The notes under the pieces are model-generated. The model saw nothing but the letters and a program-made list of their open reading frames with translations. It had not been told where the DNA came from and searched no databases. Of a DNA stretch of 64,000 nt, positions 1-8,719 are shown piece by piece (position 1 is the first letter of the stretch; each line of letters begins with the position of its first letter). Location: NCBI GenBank assembly GCA_024637095.1, contig JAGXFV010000030.1, forward strand, positions 102,906-166,905, given 5' to 3'. The stretch is from Actinomycetes bacterium. GTDB lineage: Bacteria; Actinomycetota; Thermoleophilia; RBG-16-64-13. A program made the position numbers and the translations under genes.

Positions 1-1
1 G

Positions 2-304
2 AAGGGTCAGGTTCAGGTTTCGATGAACCTGGTTCAGTACGAGGAGACTCCGATCCACCGGGTGGTGGAGACGGTCCGCTTCGAGGCGGCCAGACACGGC
101 GTGGGCGTAGCCGGCTGCGAGCTGATCGGCCTGGCTCCGCTCGCAGCGTTCGAGGAAGTCATTCGCCACTACCTGCAAATACACGACTTCTCCCTGGAAC
201 AGATAATCGAGACCCGGCTGCTCGAAGGCCTCGGCAGGGAACTCGAGGCCCGGGGGTCGCGCACCGGGGGAGACGGGCCCAGCGAAGCGGCTCCCCGGCA
301 TTAA
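2..304 (+). CDS. ftcD: Glutamate formimidoyltransferase, C-terminal part (5' end outside window)
   Basis: The reading frame is open from the window edge, so only the last 100 or so residues are present. The segment around residues MNLVQYEETPIHRVVETVR, followed by GVAGCELIGLAPLAAF, matches the conserved C-terminal subdomain of glutamate formimidoyltransferases. These enzymes move the formimino group of formiminoglutamate to tetrahydrofolate in histidine breakdown. The stop lies 11 nt before the cyclodeaminase start, so the two form an operon; in some organisms they are one fused protein. The ATG at 23 is internal, because the family sequence continues upstream of it. The full length cannot be judged from this window. 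Confidence 0.85.
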   Translation, partial: KGQVQVSMNLVQYEETPIHRVVETVRFEAARHGVGVAGCELIGLAPLAAFEEVIRHYLQIHDFSLEQIIETRLLEGLGRELEARGSRTGGDGPSEAAPRH

Positions 305-315
305 GGAGGCCGGCA

Positions 316-939
316 ATGGAACAGCAGACGAGGGAACTTCTCGAACGGATCGCGTCCGACTCGCCCGTGCCCGGCGGGGGGAGTGTTTCCGCGCTTGCGG
401 GTGCTTTGGGGGCGTCGCTCGGAGCTATGGTCTCGCGGCTCACCGCGGCCAAGCAGGCGGGCACCATGAAGGGTGGACGGGCGGAGGAACTGATCGGCGA
501 CTTGGACCGGGCCCGGGAACGGTTGGCCGACAGTTTCGCCCGAGACGCCGCGTCCTACGAGGGTGTTATCGCCGCCTACCGGCTGCCGAAGGGAACTGAG
601 GAAGAGCGGCGTGCCCGGAAGGAAGCGGTGCAGGCGGCCATGCGTCACGCCACCAGTGTCCCGCTCGAGACCGCTCGCCTCTGCGACCGGGTACTCGACC
701 TATGCCTGGTCGCCACGCGGCACGGATACGAGCAGGCGGTGACCGATGCCGGGGTAGGCGCCCTCTTGGCCTATGCCGGAGGTACGGGCGCTCTCTACAA
801 CGTGGAGGTCAACCTCGGCTCGGTGGACGATCAGCAGTTCGTGGAGACCGTTCGGCGGGAACTCGAAAGCCTGCGGGCCGGAATGGAGGACAAGCGTCGT
901 TCGGCCGACGAGCGGGTGCGCGAGGTACTCCGTGGATAG
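316..939 (+). CDS. fchA: Cyclodeaminase/cyclohydrolase family protein (methenyl-THF formation)
   Basis: This 207-residue protein belongs to the formimino-THF cyclodeaminase/methenyl-THF cyclohydrolase family, which normally has about 200-210 residues. The diagnostic PVPGGGS loop is at residues 18-24, followed by the all-helical core. It probably releases ammonia from 5-formimino-THF to give 5,10-methenyl-THF, using the product of the preceding transferase. An AAGGAGG ribosome site lies just before the ATG. The family also includes stand-alone methenyl-THF cyclohydrolases of acetogens (FchA), so the exact substrate is inferred from the neighbours: transferase upstream and urocanate hydratase downstream. 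Confidence 0.85.
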   Translation: MEQQTRELLERIASDSPVPGGGSVSALAGALGASLGAMVSRLTAAKQAGTMKGGRAEELIGDLDRARERLADSFARDAASYEGVIAAYRLPKGTEEERRARKEAVQAAMRHATSVPLETARLCDRVLDLCLVATRHGYEQAVTDAGVGALLAYAGGTGALYNVEVNLGSVDDQQFVETVRRELESLRAGMEDKRRSADERVREVLRG

Positions 940-955
940 CTTCGCCCGGAACGCC

Positions 956-2944
956 ATGCAAATCACGCTTCCCCCGGAATTGCCGCCGGCTGCGCAGTTT
1001 GTCCCGGGGATCCGCCGCGCTCCCGACCGAGGATACGACCTGAGCGCCGAGGATACTATCGTTGCAGTCAAGAACGCCCTGCGCTACGTCCCGCCCGAAC
1101 TGCATGAAGCCCTGGCGCCGGAGTTCCTGGAAGAACTGAAGACGCGCGGCCGCATCTACGCCTACCGCTACCGTCCCGAAGGCAATCTCAAGGCCAAGCC
1201 GGTCGACGAGTACAAGGGCATCCTCGAATCGCGTTGCCTGCAGCTCAACATCGACAACAACCTGGATTTCGACATTGCCCTCTATCCCTACGAATTGGTG
1301 ACCTACGGGGAGACCGGGCAGGTCTTCCAGAACTGGCTGCAGTATCGGTTGGTCAAGCGCTATTTGGAGGAGATGCGCGAGGACCAGACCCTGGTGATCG
1401 CCTCGGGCCACCCGGTCGGCCTCTTCGCCAGCCGACGCGAGGCCCCCCGGGTGATCAACACCAATGGCCTCACGGTGGGTGAGTACGACAACGCGAAGGA
1501 CTTCCACTGGGCTGCGCAGATGGGGGTTGCCAACTACGGGCAGATGACGGCCGGCGGCTGGATCTATATCGGCCCGCAGGGCATCGTGCATGGAACCTAC
1601 ATCACCCTCTTGAGCGCCGGCCGGCTCTACTTGGGGCTGCCCGAATCGGCCAGTCTAGCGGGGAAGCTCTATCTTAGCTCGGGCTTGGGAGGCATGAGCG
1701 GGGCGCAACCCAAGGCAGCCGATATCGCCGGCGCTGTGAGCGTGACCGCAGAGGTCGACCACTCGCGGATCCAAACGCGGCTCGAGCAAGGCTGGGTCCA
1801 GCGGGCATCGGGCGATCTCGCCGAGGTTTTCGACTGGGTGGCGGCGGCCAAGCGGGAAGGCCGTGCGGAATCGATCGCCTATCACGGCAATGTGGTCGAT
1901 CTCTGGCAGTACGTGGTGGACCAAGAAATCCCGGTGGAACTGGCTTCCGATCAGACCTCTTGTCACGCTGCCTATGACGGCGGTTACGTACCGGCGGGCT
2001 ACAGTTTCGCGGAGGCGAGACGGCTGCTCGCCGGCAATCCGCAGGCCTACGCCGGCGAGGTGGATCGTTCGCTACGCCGGCACTTCGAGCTCATCCGGGT
2101 GATGACCGAGGAGCGGGGCACCCACTTTTGGGACTACGGCAACGCCTTTCTCAAGGCGGTGTTCGATGCGGGTGTGACTGAGGTCGCGCGAAACGGAGTG
2201 GACAGCCGCGGAGGGTTCATCTACCCGTCCTACGTCGAGAGCCTCATGGGCCCGATCTGTTTCGATAAAGGCTTTGGACCGTTTCGCTGGGTGTGCGCCA
2301 GCGGGGATCCCGGTGACTTGGACAGGACCGACGCAGCGGCCATGGGCCTGATCGACCCGGAGCGTGGCGGGCAGGACCGCGACAACTACGTATGGATCCG
2401 CGACGCCAAGAAGAACCGCTTGGTGGTGGGCTCTCAGGCGCGGATTCTCTACTCCGACGGCGGGGGGCGGGTCCGCATGGCCCTAAAGTTCAACCAGATG
2501 GTGAGAGACGGCGAGGTGGGCCCCATCGTGCTGGGGCGAGACCACCACGATGTTTCTGGCACGGACTCGCCTTACCGGGAGACGGCAAACATCTACGACG
2601 GTTCGCGCATCATGGCCGAGATGGCCTTCCATTGCTGGGCGGGCAACGCCGCCCGCGGGATGACGATGGTGGTTGCCTCCAACGGGGGCGGTGTGGGCAT
2701 CGGCAAGGCGATAAACACCGGCTATGCGCTTGTTCTCGACGGCAGCCCGCGGGTGGACGAGATCATCCGCTCCGCCGTTGAGTGGGACGTCATGGGCGGC
2801 ATCGCCCGCCGTTCCTGGGGACGCAACCAGCCTGCGATGGACACGGCACGCGACTGGAACCGCGAGAACCCGGACCGAGGACAGATTACCTTGCCCTATG
2901 TCCCCGAGCACGGTGTGGTCGAGCGACTGGTCGGGCTGGACTGA
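956..2944 (+). CDS. hutU: Urocanate hydratase, long form
   Basis: The protein has 662 residues from the ATG at 956, 16 nt after the cyclodeaminase stop. Urocanate hydratase converts urocanate to imidazolonepropionate with tightly bound NAD. Recognisable segments are VVASNGGGVGIGKAINTGY and MALKFNQMVRDGEVGPIVLG, and the ICFDKGFGPFRW region that contains the conserved cysteine near the NAD. It is about 100 residues longer than the common proteobacterial enzyme of about 555, as in long-form relatives. The ribosome site before the ATG is weak, so coupling to the upstream gene is possible. An open extension upstream overlaps the cyclodeaminase and is not credible as coding. Confidence 0.9.
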   Translation: MQITLPPELPPAAQFVPGIRRAPDRGYDLSAEDTIVAVKNALRYVPPELHEALAPEFLEELKTRGRIYAYRYRPEGNLKAKPVDEYKGILESRCLQLNIDNNLDFDIALYPYELVTYGETGQVFQNWLQYRLVKRYLEEMREDQTLVIASGHPVGLFASRREAPRVINTNGLTVGEYDNAKDFHWAAQMGVANYGQMTAGGWIYIGPQGIVHGTYITLLSAGRLYLGLPESASLAGKLYLSSGLGGMSGAQPKAADIAGAVSVTAEVDHSRIQTRLEQGWVQRASGDLAEVFDWVAAAKREGRAESIAYHGNVVDLWQYVVDQEIPVELASDQTSCHAAYDGGYVPAGYSFAEARRLLAGNPQAYAGEVDRSLRRHFELIRVMTEERGTHFWDYGNAFLKAVFDAGVTEVARNGVDSRGGFIYPSYVESLMGPICFDKGFGPFRWVCASGDPGDLDRTDAAAMGLIDPERGGQDRDNYVWIRDAKKNRLVVGSQARILYSDGGGRVRMALKFNQMVRDGEVGPIVLGRDHHDVSGTDSPYRETANIYDGSRIMAEMAFHCWAGNAARGMTMVVASNGGGVGIGKAINTGYALVLDGSPRVDEIIRSAVEWDVMGGIARRSWGRNQPAMDTARDWNRENPDRGQITLPYVPEHGVVERLVGLD

Positions 2945-2969
2945 ACCCAAACAGGCGAAAGGAGTCTGC

Positions 2970-3770
2970 ATGTTCGTGGTCATAGGAGAGCGCATCAACA
3001 CCTCGCGCAGCGCCGTCCAGGAGGCGGTGGCGAATCGCGATGCCGACTACATTGCCGAGGATGTGAAGAAGCAGGCGGAGGCCGGCGCCACCCACATCGA
3101 CGTGAACGCCGGTGCCCGCATCGGCCATGAGGACGAGGACATGCGCTGGTTGCTCGAGGTGATTCAGGGTGCGGTCGACCTACCCCTCACCCTGGACAGC
3201 CCGGATCCCGCAGTGCTGGAGATGGCCTACGGGCTGGCTCGGCGGGAGCCCATGATCAACTCGATCAGCCTGGAGACCGAGCGCTGGGAGAAGATGGCCC
3301 CATTCCTGGAGGGTAAAGCGTGTTCGGTAATCGCGCTTTGCATGGACGACACCGGCCTACCCGCGGACTCCGACGAAATCGTCTCGCGGGCGCGGAAGCT
3401 GTCCGTTGTGCTGGAGGAACTGGGGATACCGCGCGAGAAGATCTTCCTCGATCCATTGGTTCAGCCGATCAGCACCGATCAGACCAAGGGCGTAATGGTG
3501 CTCGATGCTCTCGCCCGCATCAACCGGGAGCTCCCGGGGATCAAGAGCACCTGCGGGCTTTCCAACATCTCTTACGGTCTGCCGCAGCGCAAGATCATCA
3601 ACCGGCACTACCTCACCCTGATGATGGGGGTGGGGCTTACCAGTGCCATCATCGATCCGCTCGACGACCGCATCATGGCCTCGATCAGGACCAGCGACAT
3701 GCTCCTGGGAAATGACGAGTACTGCGGCAACTACCTCCAGGCGGTGAGAGCAGGGCGAATCGCGGGGTAG
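2970..3770 (+). CDS. acsE: Methyltetrahydrofolate:corrinoid methyltransferase (AcsE type)
   Basis: This 266-residue protein has the length and motifs of the pterin-binding TIM-barrel methyltransferases. These move the methyl group of methyl-THF to the corrinoid of the corrinoid iron-sulfur protein in the Wood-Ljungdahl pathway. Typical segments are MFVVIGERINTSR at the start, AGATHIDVNAGAR, PLTLDSPDPAVLE and the GLSNISYGLPQRKIINRHYL loop that contacts the pterin. GAAAGGAG lies 5-6 nt before the ATG at 2970. Its place behind urocanate hydratase suggests that one-carbon units from histidine feed the methyl branch. A related role with a methylamine-type corrinoid protein cannot be excluded. Confidence 0.85.
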   Translation: MFVVIGERINTSRSAVQEAVANRDADYIAEDVKKQAEAGATHIDVNAGARIGHEDEDMRWLLEVIQGAVDLPLTLDSPDPAVLEMAYGLARREPMINSISLETERWEKMAPFLEGKACSVIALCMDDTGLPADSDEIVSRARKLSVVLEELGIPREKIFLDPLVQPISTDQTKGVMVLDALARINRELPGIKSTCGLSNISYGLPQRKIINRHYLTLMMGVGLTSAIIDPLDDRIMASIRTSDMLLGNDEYCGNYLQAVRAGRIAG

Positions 3771-3863
3771 CCCACCCGAAGCGAAGCGCTCTCATGCGAG
3801 AAGCGCTGGACAAACAGTGAGATAAGAACAATACTCCCGCTCCAGGACCGTTGCACCCCTGGT

Positions 3864-3892
3864 TTGACACTGCCCCACCTCGGCGGTAGAGT
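3864..3892 (+). promoter_or_regulatory. Sigma-70-type promoter for the GntR gene
   Basis: TTGACA at 3864-3869 and TAGAGT at 3887-3892 are separated by 17 nt. The site lies about 100 nt upstream of the regulator start and inside the 220-nt gap after the one-carbon operon. Confidence 0.65.
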
Positions 3893-3991
3893 GACTTTCC
3901 GCAAGGGTTCGTCCCGTTTGACGTTGCCGTCCATTCATCGAGCCGATGACGGCTGCCTTTCTTGGGTGCGAGACGAGGGGGGGAACGTTAG

Positions 3992-4717
3992 TTGGCACAG
4001 AAGCGGGCGGCTGTCCCTGTCTACTACGAAATCGCCACCGATCTTCGCGATGCTATCGAGTCGGGAGAGCTGCGCCCCGGCGAACTGATCCCATCCGAGG
4101 CCCAGCTGTGCGAGACCTACGGCGTCAGCCGGATGACCGTGCGGCAGGGTCTCAATCTTCTGTCCGAAGTCGGCTACATCAACTCGGTTCCGGGCCGGGG
4201 CAGCTTTGTTGTCTATCCCAGTTACGAGCGGGTGATGATCGAGGTGCAGCCCACCCGCCTACCCGACGGTAGCCTGCCTGATTGCCTAATGCTCGAGACC
4301 GGGCCCCACCGTGCGAACTCCAACCTGGCGGACCTCCTCGGCATCGTCGAGGGGGACGACGTTCAGCTGATTCGGCGGGTGCTGGGCGCGAACGGGGATG
4401 CCATCTGCTTTGACCGTATCTTCGTGCCCCGTGATTGGAGTCTGAGCGAGATCGAAGACAGGGCCGCCCCCGTCGCACAATTCGTCTCGCGGCTGGCCGA
4501 GCGCCCATTTCTGCATGTCAAGTTGAAAATCAGTGGCCGTGAGGCCGAACCGGAAGCTGCGGCCCATCTGAACCTCTCGAAGCCTCCTTTTGCGATCTAT
4601 CTGGAGCAGCAGATCCTGAGCGCCGAAGCGGATCCGGTGGCCTGGGCCGTTAGCATCTTTGACCCGGAGGGCTACCAGCTGACGGGCGAATTTGGTCCGG
4701 TGCGAAGGCGCCTCTAG
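3992..4717 (+). CDS. GntR family transcriptional regulator, HutC/UTRA type
   Basis: The 241-residue protein begins at TTG, 8 nt after a GAGGGGGGG purine run. Residues 8-75 form the GntR winged helix (PVYYEIATDLRDAIESGEL, then GVSRMTVRQGLNLLSEVGYI and GRGSFV). The rest is a UTRA ligand-binding domain (DVQLIRRVLGANGDAICFDR). HutC-type repressors control histidine use and other catabolic operons. Since it directly follows a urocanate hydratase operon, a role in sensing urocanate or a related metabolite is attractive, but this is inference only. The last bases overlap the end of the convergent MMPL gene. Confidence 0.85.
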   Translation: MAQKRAAVPVYYEIATDLRDAIESGELRPGELIPSEAQLCETYGVSRMTVRQGLNLLSEVGYINSVPGRGSFVVYPSYERVMIEVQPTRLPDGSLPDCLMLETGPHRANSNLADLLGIVEGDDVQLIRRVLGANGDAICFDRIFVPRDWSLSEIEDRAAPVAQFVSRLAERPFLHVKLKISGREAEPEAAAHLNLSKPPFAIYLEQQILSAEADPVAWAVSIFDPEGYQLTGEFGPVRRRL

Positions 4718-7296
4718 CCTGAGGCTTTCGGGCGTTTGGGCCACCAGTTCCAGTCGCCCAGCAGCACGGCAATGGCGGGGACCAGGGCGGTTCGGACGAC
4801 GAAGGTGTCGAGCAGCACCCCCAGCGACACGGCGAAGCCGAGCTGTACCAACCCGGTGATCTGACCGCTCATCATTGCGGCGAAGGTGCCGGCCATGATG
4901 ATCCCCGCCGAGGTGATGATGCCCCCGGTCTTAGCCACCGCCAGGCGGGTCCCCTCGCGGTTGCCGTGGCGCTGCACCTCTTCTTTGACCCGTCCCATCA
5001 GGAAGATGTTGTAGTCCATGCCGAGAGCCACCAGCATGACGAACATGAAGATGGGCACCCACCAGGTGACGCCACCCGTGCCCATCAAGTCGGTGAAGAC
5101 CAGCCTCACGATCCCCAGAGTGGCGCCGTAGGAGACCAGAATGGTCAGGATCAGGTAGACCGGAGCCACCAAGGCCCGGAGCAAGAGCACCAGCACCACG
5201 AAAACTCCGATCAGCACGAAGACGATCGAGCGCACCATGTCCCCGGCCGAAGCGCTCTGCAGATCGGCGACCACTGCGGAAGGGCCCTCGACGTAACCGT
5301 CGACCGAGGGTTCGTCGTGCATCAGGTCGCGCAGGGTCTCCACGGTGGAAAGAGCTTCTTCGGTGTAGGGGCCGGAGTCGAGAACCACCTGGAGTCGGGC
5401 GACCCGGGCATCGACGGAGAAGTAGGCTTCGCGCAGCCGGCGCAGCCCTTCGTTGTTCTCGAGGTAGGTCTCGGGCAGCATGATGGCGCCGTCGCGGTTC
5501 CGGAACCGCTCCTGCAGCCCCTCGAGACCTTCGGTCAGGTCGTCCAGAACCGCGGTGGGCCCTTCCGGGAGGGAGGACAGCGAGCCCTCCTGCACGGCGC
5601 TGAACAATTGCTGAAGAGCCTCGTTCGCCTGCCGGAAGCCGGGGTCGTCCTCTACGTCGGGATAGGCCTCGCCCAACTGGCTCAAGTAGGCGCGCAGGTC
5701 GAGCAGCGCACCCGCGGCTTCCCGAATCATGTCGGAGGGAGCGAGCGCGGCCAGGGGGCCGAGATCTGCCAGTTGTTGCTGTGCCTGTCGGACCCCGGTC
5801 AACTGGTCCTCGAGTTGGCCTGAGACCTTCAGAGTCTTCTCGTCCAGGGACCCGGTGAAACTCCGCACCTCCCGGACGTGCTCGAGGCCCAGTATGCGCT
5901 GCAAGAAGTCGCTTTGCATCTTCAGGCTGGACGGATCCGTCAGGCTATCCTCACCCACAAGAACCAGGGTGAGTGGTTGCATGGTTCCCGCTCCCAAGGA
6001 GTCGGACAGCACATCGAACCCTTCGCGCGCCTCCACGTCCTCGGGGAGGTCGGCAAGCAGATCGAAGTTGCGATCCTGGCCCTGACCGTAAAGGGCCAGG
6101 GGGAGGAGCAGCGCGAGGCCCACCCCGAGCGCGACCCAGGGGTGATCGGTCACCCGTGTGCTCCACCAGTGCCAGATGCGCGAGTCCCCCACACCGGCTG
6201 AACGCCGCGGCCAAAAGGCGCGGTCTCCCAACAGGGCGAGCAGGGCGGGGGTGAGCGTGAGGCCGGCAATCAGAGTGATGAAGACTCCGATGGCCACGCT
6301 GGGCCCGGTGGTGTTGAATAGTCCCAGCTTGGCGAAGGCCATGGTCGAGAGGCCGACGATCACGGTGCCCGCACTGGAGGCGATGGTCTCGCCCACGGTT
6401 CTGACCGTCTCGGTGGCGGCGGGGCGGGCCGCGTCCATCTTCGCCATCTCTTCGCGGAAACGGCTGATCAGGAAGAGGCAGTAATCGGTGCCCGCCCCGA
6501 AGAGAATCACTATCAGGAAGATGTTCGTGTATCCGGAAATGGTGATGATGCCGTCTCCCAGGAAGGCGATGAATCCGCGGGAGATCAGGTAGGCCAGGGC
6601 GATGGTCCCCAGGGGGATCAGCGGGCTGATCGGGGAGCGGTAGACGGCGAGCAGGATGAGGATCACCAGCATTATCGTGATCCAGGTGGTGGAGTCCAGG
6701 CTTTCTCGGGTGGCCTGGTCGTAAGCCCCGATGATGGCCGCGTCCCCAGTAATGTAAGTGCTGAGTGAGGCCGGCGCCGCATCCAGGCGTTCGCCGATCC
6801 GCTCGACCGCCTCCCGGGTCACCTCTTCGGTGCCGATGCTGGAGAAGGCCACCGAGATCAACGCCACCCGGCCATCCTCGGCGACCAGGGCCGCCGCCGT
6901 TTGCTGGTCGGCGCCGATGGGGCTGGTGACCCGCTCCACGACCTTCGGGGCGTCCGGGTCCCGAAGCCACTCAGTTATCTGTCCGATGAAGGCGCCGGTC
7001 TCGCCCTCGAGCAGGGAGTCGCCGCCGGACTCACCTGACGCGGACGCGTCCCCCACTTCGCTCGCCTGAAAGACGATGGCGACGCTGCTGGGCGAGGTGC
7101 GTTCAGGGAAGTACTCCTCGACCGTCTCGGCGGCTTCGATGCTGGGTGCTTCAGCCGCCAGAAAGGCACGTTGGTCGTTGACTGCGACGTCGTCGATGCT
7201 GGGGGCGACTAGGGTGATGAGCACCGCCGCCACGATCCAGGCGGCCACGATCGCCCAGCGGTAGCGCGCGGTCAAACGGCCGATCAGTGCGAACAC
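4714..7296 (-). CDS. MMPL family RND-superfamily transporter
   Basis: This is an 860-residue membrane protein with the duplicated RND layout. A first transmembrane helix (about residues 12-30) is followed by a periplasmic loop, a helix block (about 195-375), a second long periplasmic domain and a final helix block (about 690-845). The membrane segments AGTDYCLFLISRFREEM and ALGMDYNIFLMGRVKEEV are the paired GxDYxxFL motifs of MMPL proteins. Such proteins export lipids or hydrophobic compounds using the proton gradient. GTG start with AGGAG upstream. The substrate is not evident. Its 3' end overlaps that of the GntR gene by 4 nt, so the genes are convergent. Confidence 0.9.
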   Translation of the reverse strand: MFALIGRLTARYRWAIVAAWIVAAVLITLVAPSIDDVAVNDQRAFLAAEAPSIEAAETVEEYFPERTSPSSVAIVFQASEVGDASASGESGGDSLLEGETGAFIGQITEWLRDPDAPKVVERVTSPIGADQQTAAALVAEDGRVALISVAFSSIGTEEVTREAVERIGERLDAAPASLSTYITGDAAIIGAYDQATRESLDSTTWITIMLVILILLAVYRSPISPLIPLGTIALAYLISRGFIAFLGDGIITISGYTNIFLIVILFGAGTDYCLFLISRFREEMAKMDAARPAATETVRTVGETIASSAGTVIVGLSTMAFAKLGLFNTTGPSVAIGVFITLIAGLTLTPALLALLGDRAFWPRRSAGVGDSRIWHWWSTRVTDHPWVALGVGLALLLPLALYGQGQDRNFDLLADLPEDVEAREGFDVLSDSLGAGTMQPLTLVLVGEDSLTDPSSLKMQSDFLQRILGLEHVREVRSFTGSLDEKTLKVSGQLEDQLTGVRQAQQQLADLGPLAALAPSDMIREAAGALLDLRAYLSQLGEAYPDVEDDPGFRQANEALQQLFSAVQEGSLSSLPEGPTAVLDDLTEGLEGLQERFRNRDGAIMLPETYLENNEGLRRLREAYFSVDARVARLQVVLDSGPYTEEALSTVETLRDLMHDEPSVDGYVEGPSAVVADLQSASAGDMVRSIVFVLIGVFVVLVLLLRALVAPVYLILTILVSYGATLGIVRLVFTDLMGTGGVTWWVPIFMFVMLVALGMDYNIFLMGRVKEEVQRHGNREGTRLAVAKTGGIITSAGIIMAGTFAAMMSGQITGLVQLGFAVSLGVLLDTFVVRTALVPAIAVLLGDWNWWPKRPKASG

Positions 7297-7336
7297 GGGA
7301 AGCTACTCCTATCGGAAAAAGCGGGGAGGGGGAGCC

Positions 7337-8710
7337 TTACGCCCTCTGAACTTTCTTGCGCCGCTTGTACGTCTGCGCCAGTTCCAGGAAGATGCCGACG
7401 TCGCGGTCCAGGTCGCCCTGAGTCCCGTCGAAGTAGAAGACGCGGATGGGCATGTCGTCGTGTTCACGGCTCACTCGGGGATAGACCGCTTCAGTGACGA
7501 TCCCATTCATGCAGGAGAAGGGGCTGATGTCGACCACCCCGTCTGCGCCTTTGCCATGAAGGTAGATCGCCCCACCGGTGGAGAGCACCATTTCGCCCAT
7601 CGCTCCGCTGTGTGGTAGATAGGGCCGGGAGTACTCCAGAAGCTCGGGGACCTCGGGCTCTTCGTAGCCCTGGAAGACGTCCTCGAACACCTTCATCAGC
7701 ACGTGTTCGTCGCGGTGCTGGACCCTGGTGGTGATCCAGTGCTTCAACCACTCCTTGGAAACCCGCCGCTTTTCCTCGCGGAAGCGTCGGAAGCGCTCTT
7801 CGTTCGTGTACCAGAGCCATTCGCCCACCCCGGCCAGCCAGCACTCGCCGCCCTCGGCTTCGATGCGGCGGATGAGCTCATTGTTGGAGAAGGTGTTCAG
7901 TCGGCAGAAGATCTCGCCCACCACGCCGATCAGCGGACGTTCCTCTTCGCGAACCGGTATGGCCGCAAAATCGTCCTTGACCCGGCGCAGCGCCTCTGTG
8001 AGTTCGTCGAACCGCTTGCCGTGAGCCACCTGTGGGCGTGACACCACCGCGGCCACCTGCTCGAGGGCCTTCTGGTAGACCTCATCGGTCTCTCCCTGGT
8101 TCACCTCGTAAGGCCGGGTCTTGAGCAGCAGCTTCATCAAGATGTCATTGGCCACCACCGTGCGCCAGGCGGTGCGGATAAGCTCCTGCGCATGCTCGCC
8201 GATGCCGGCGTAGCCGTCGGCGGAGGTGATGGAGAGGATGACCACGTCTTCGTAGCCCAGATCGTCCATCAGCCGCCGCTGAAGAGCCGCATACTGACCG
8301 AAGCGGCAGGGGCCGTTGGCGGTGGGCAGGAGCAGGGCGAGCTTGCTCGGGTCGATCCCCTCGTCCTCGATGAGCTTCATGAAGTCGCCCATCACCACCT
8401 TCTGGGGATAGCACTCGTCTCCCGAGGTGTAGCGCCCACCCAACTCGAGCGTGCGTGCGTCGGAATCGGGAGTCACCTTGGCGTCCAGCCCGATGGAGCG
8501 CAGCGCTGCGGCCAGCAGGAAGGAACCGCCGTAAGGCATCTGGGGAATGTAGAGTTCGCGGCCCGTCAGATCGACGTCGGCCGAGACCAGGGGGCTGCTG
8601 TCGGCGCCCTGAGCTGCCGAAGGCGAAAGCCGCGGGAAAGCGTCGCGGGCCGCCTCGGAGGAGCCGTGCCCGTTGCCGCTTGCTCCTTGGTTTCTTGTGG
8701 TGCTGCTCAT
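7337..8710 (-). CDS. 2-hydroxyacyl-CoA dehydratase-like protein (companion of the activase)
   Basis: This 457-residue soluble protein resembles the COG3581-type proteins related to 2-hydroxyglutaryl-CoA dehydratase subunits. It begins with a low-complexity leader of about 40 residues, then YIPQMPYGGSFLLAAALRS and the cysteine-containing segments SGDECYPQKVVMGD, TANGPCRFGQYA and DISPFSCMNGIVTEAV. Together these could bind an iron-sulfur cluster, as in dehydratase subunits. An AGGAGGACGAC ribosome site lies before the ATG, and the upstream activase stops 9 nt earlier, so the two are cotranscribed. The reaction is unknown. The family partner suggests ATP-driven low-potential electron transfer to a substrate or cofactor. 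Confidence 0.75.
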   Translation of the reverse strand: MSSTTRNQGASGNGHGSSEAARDAFPRLSPSAAQGADSSPLVSADVDLTGRELYIPQMPYGGSFLLAAALRSIGLDAKVTPDSDARTLELGGRYTSGDECYPQKVVMGDFMKLIEDEGIDPSKLALLLPTANGPCRFGQYAALQRRLMDDLGYEDVVILSITSADGYAGIGEHAQELIRTAWRTVVANDILMKLLLKTRPYEVNQGETDEVYQKALEQVAAVVSRPQVAHGKRFDELTEALRRVKDDFAAIPVREEERPLIGVVGEIFCRLNTFSNNELIRRIEAEGGECWLAGVGEWLWYTNEERFRRFREEKRRVSKEWLKHWITTRVQHRDEHVLMKVFEDVFQGYEEPEVPELLEYSRPYLPHSGAMGEMVLSTGGAIYLHGKGADGVVDISPFSCMNGIVTEAVYPRVSREHDDMPIRVFYFDGTQGDLDRDVGIFLELAQTYKRRKKVQRA

Positions 8711-8719
8711 GTCGTCCTC

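Noticed and set aside
5951..6970. Long frame of 340 codons overlapping the MMPL gene on the same strand
   Set aside because: Rich in Arg, Gly, His and Pro, typical of an out-of-frame GC shadow; the MMPL frame has clear motifs.
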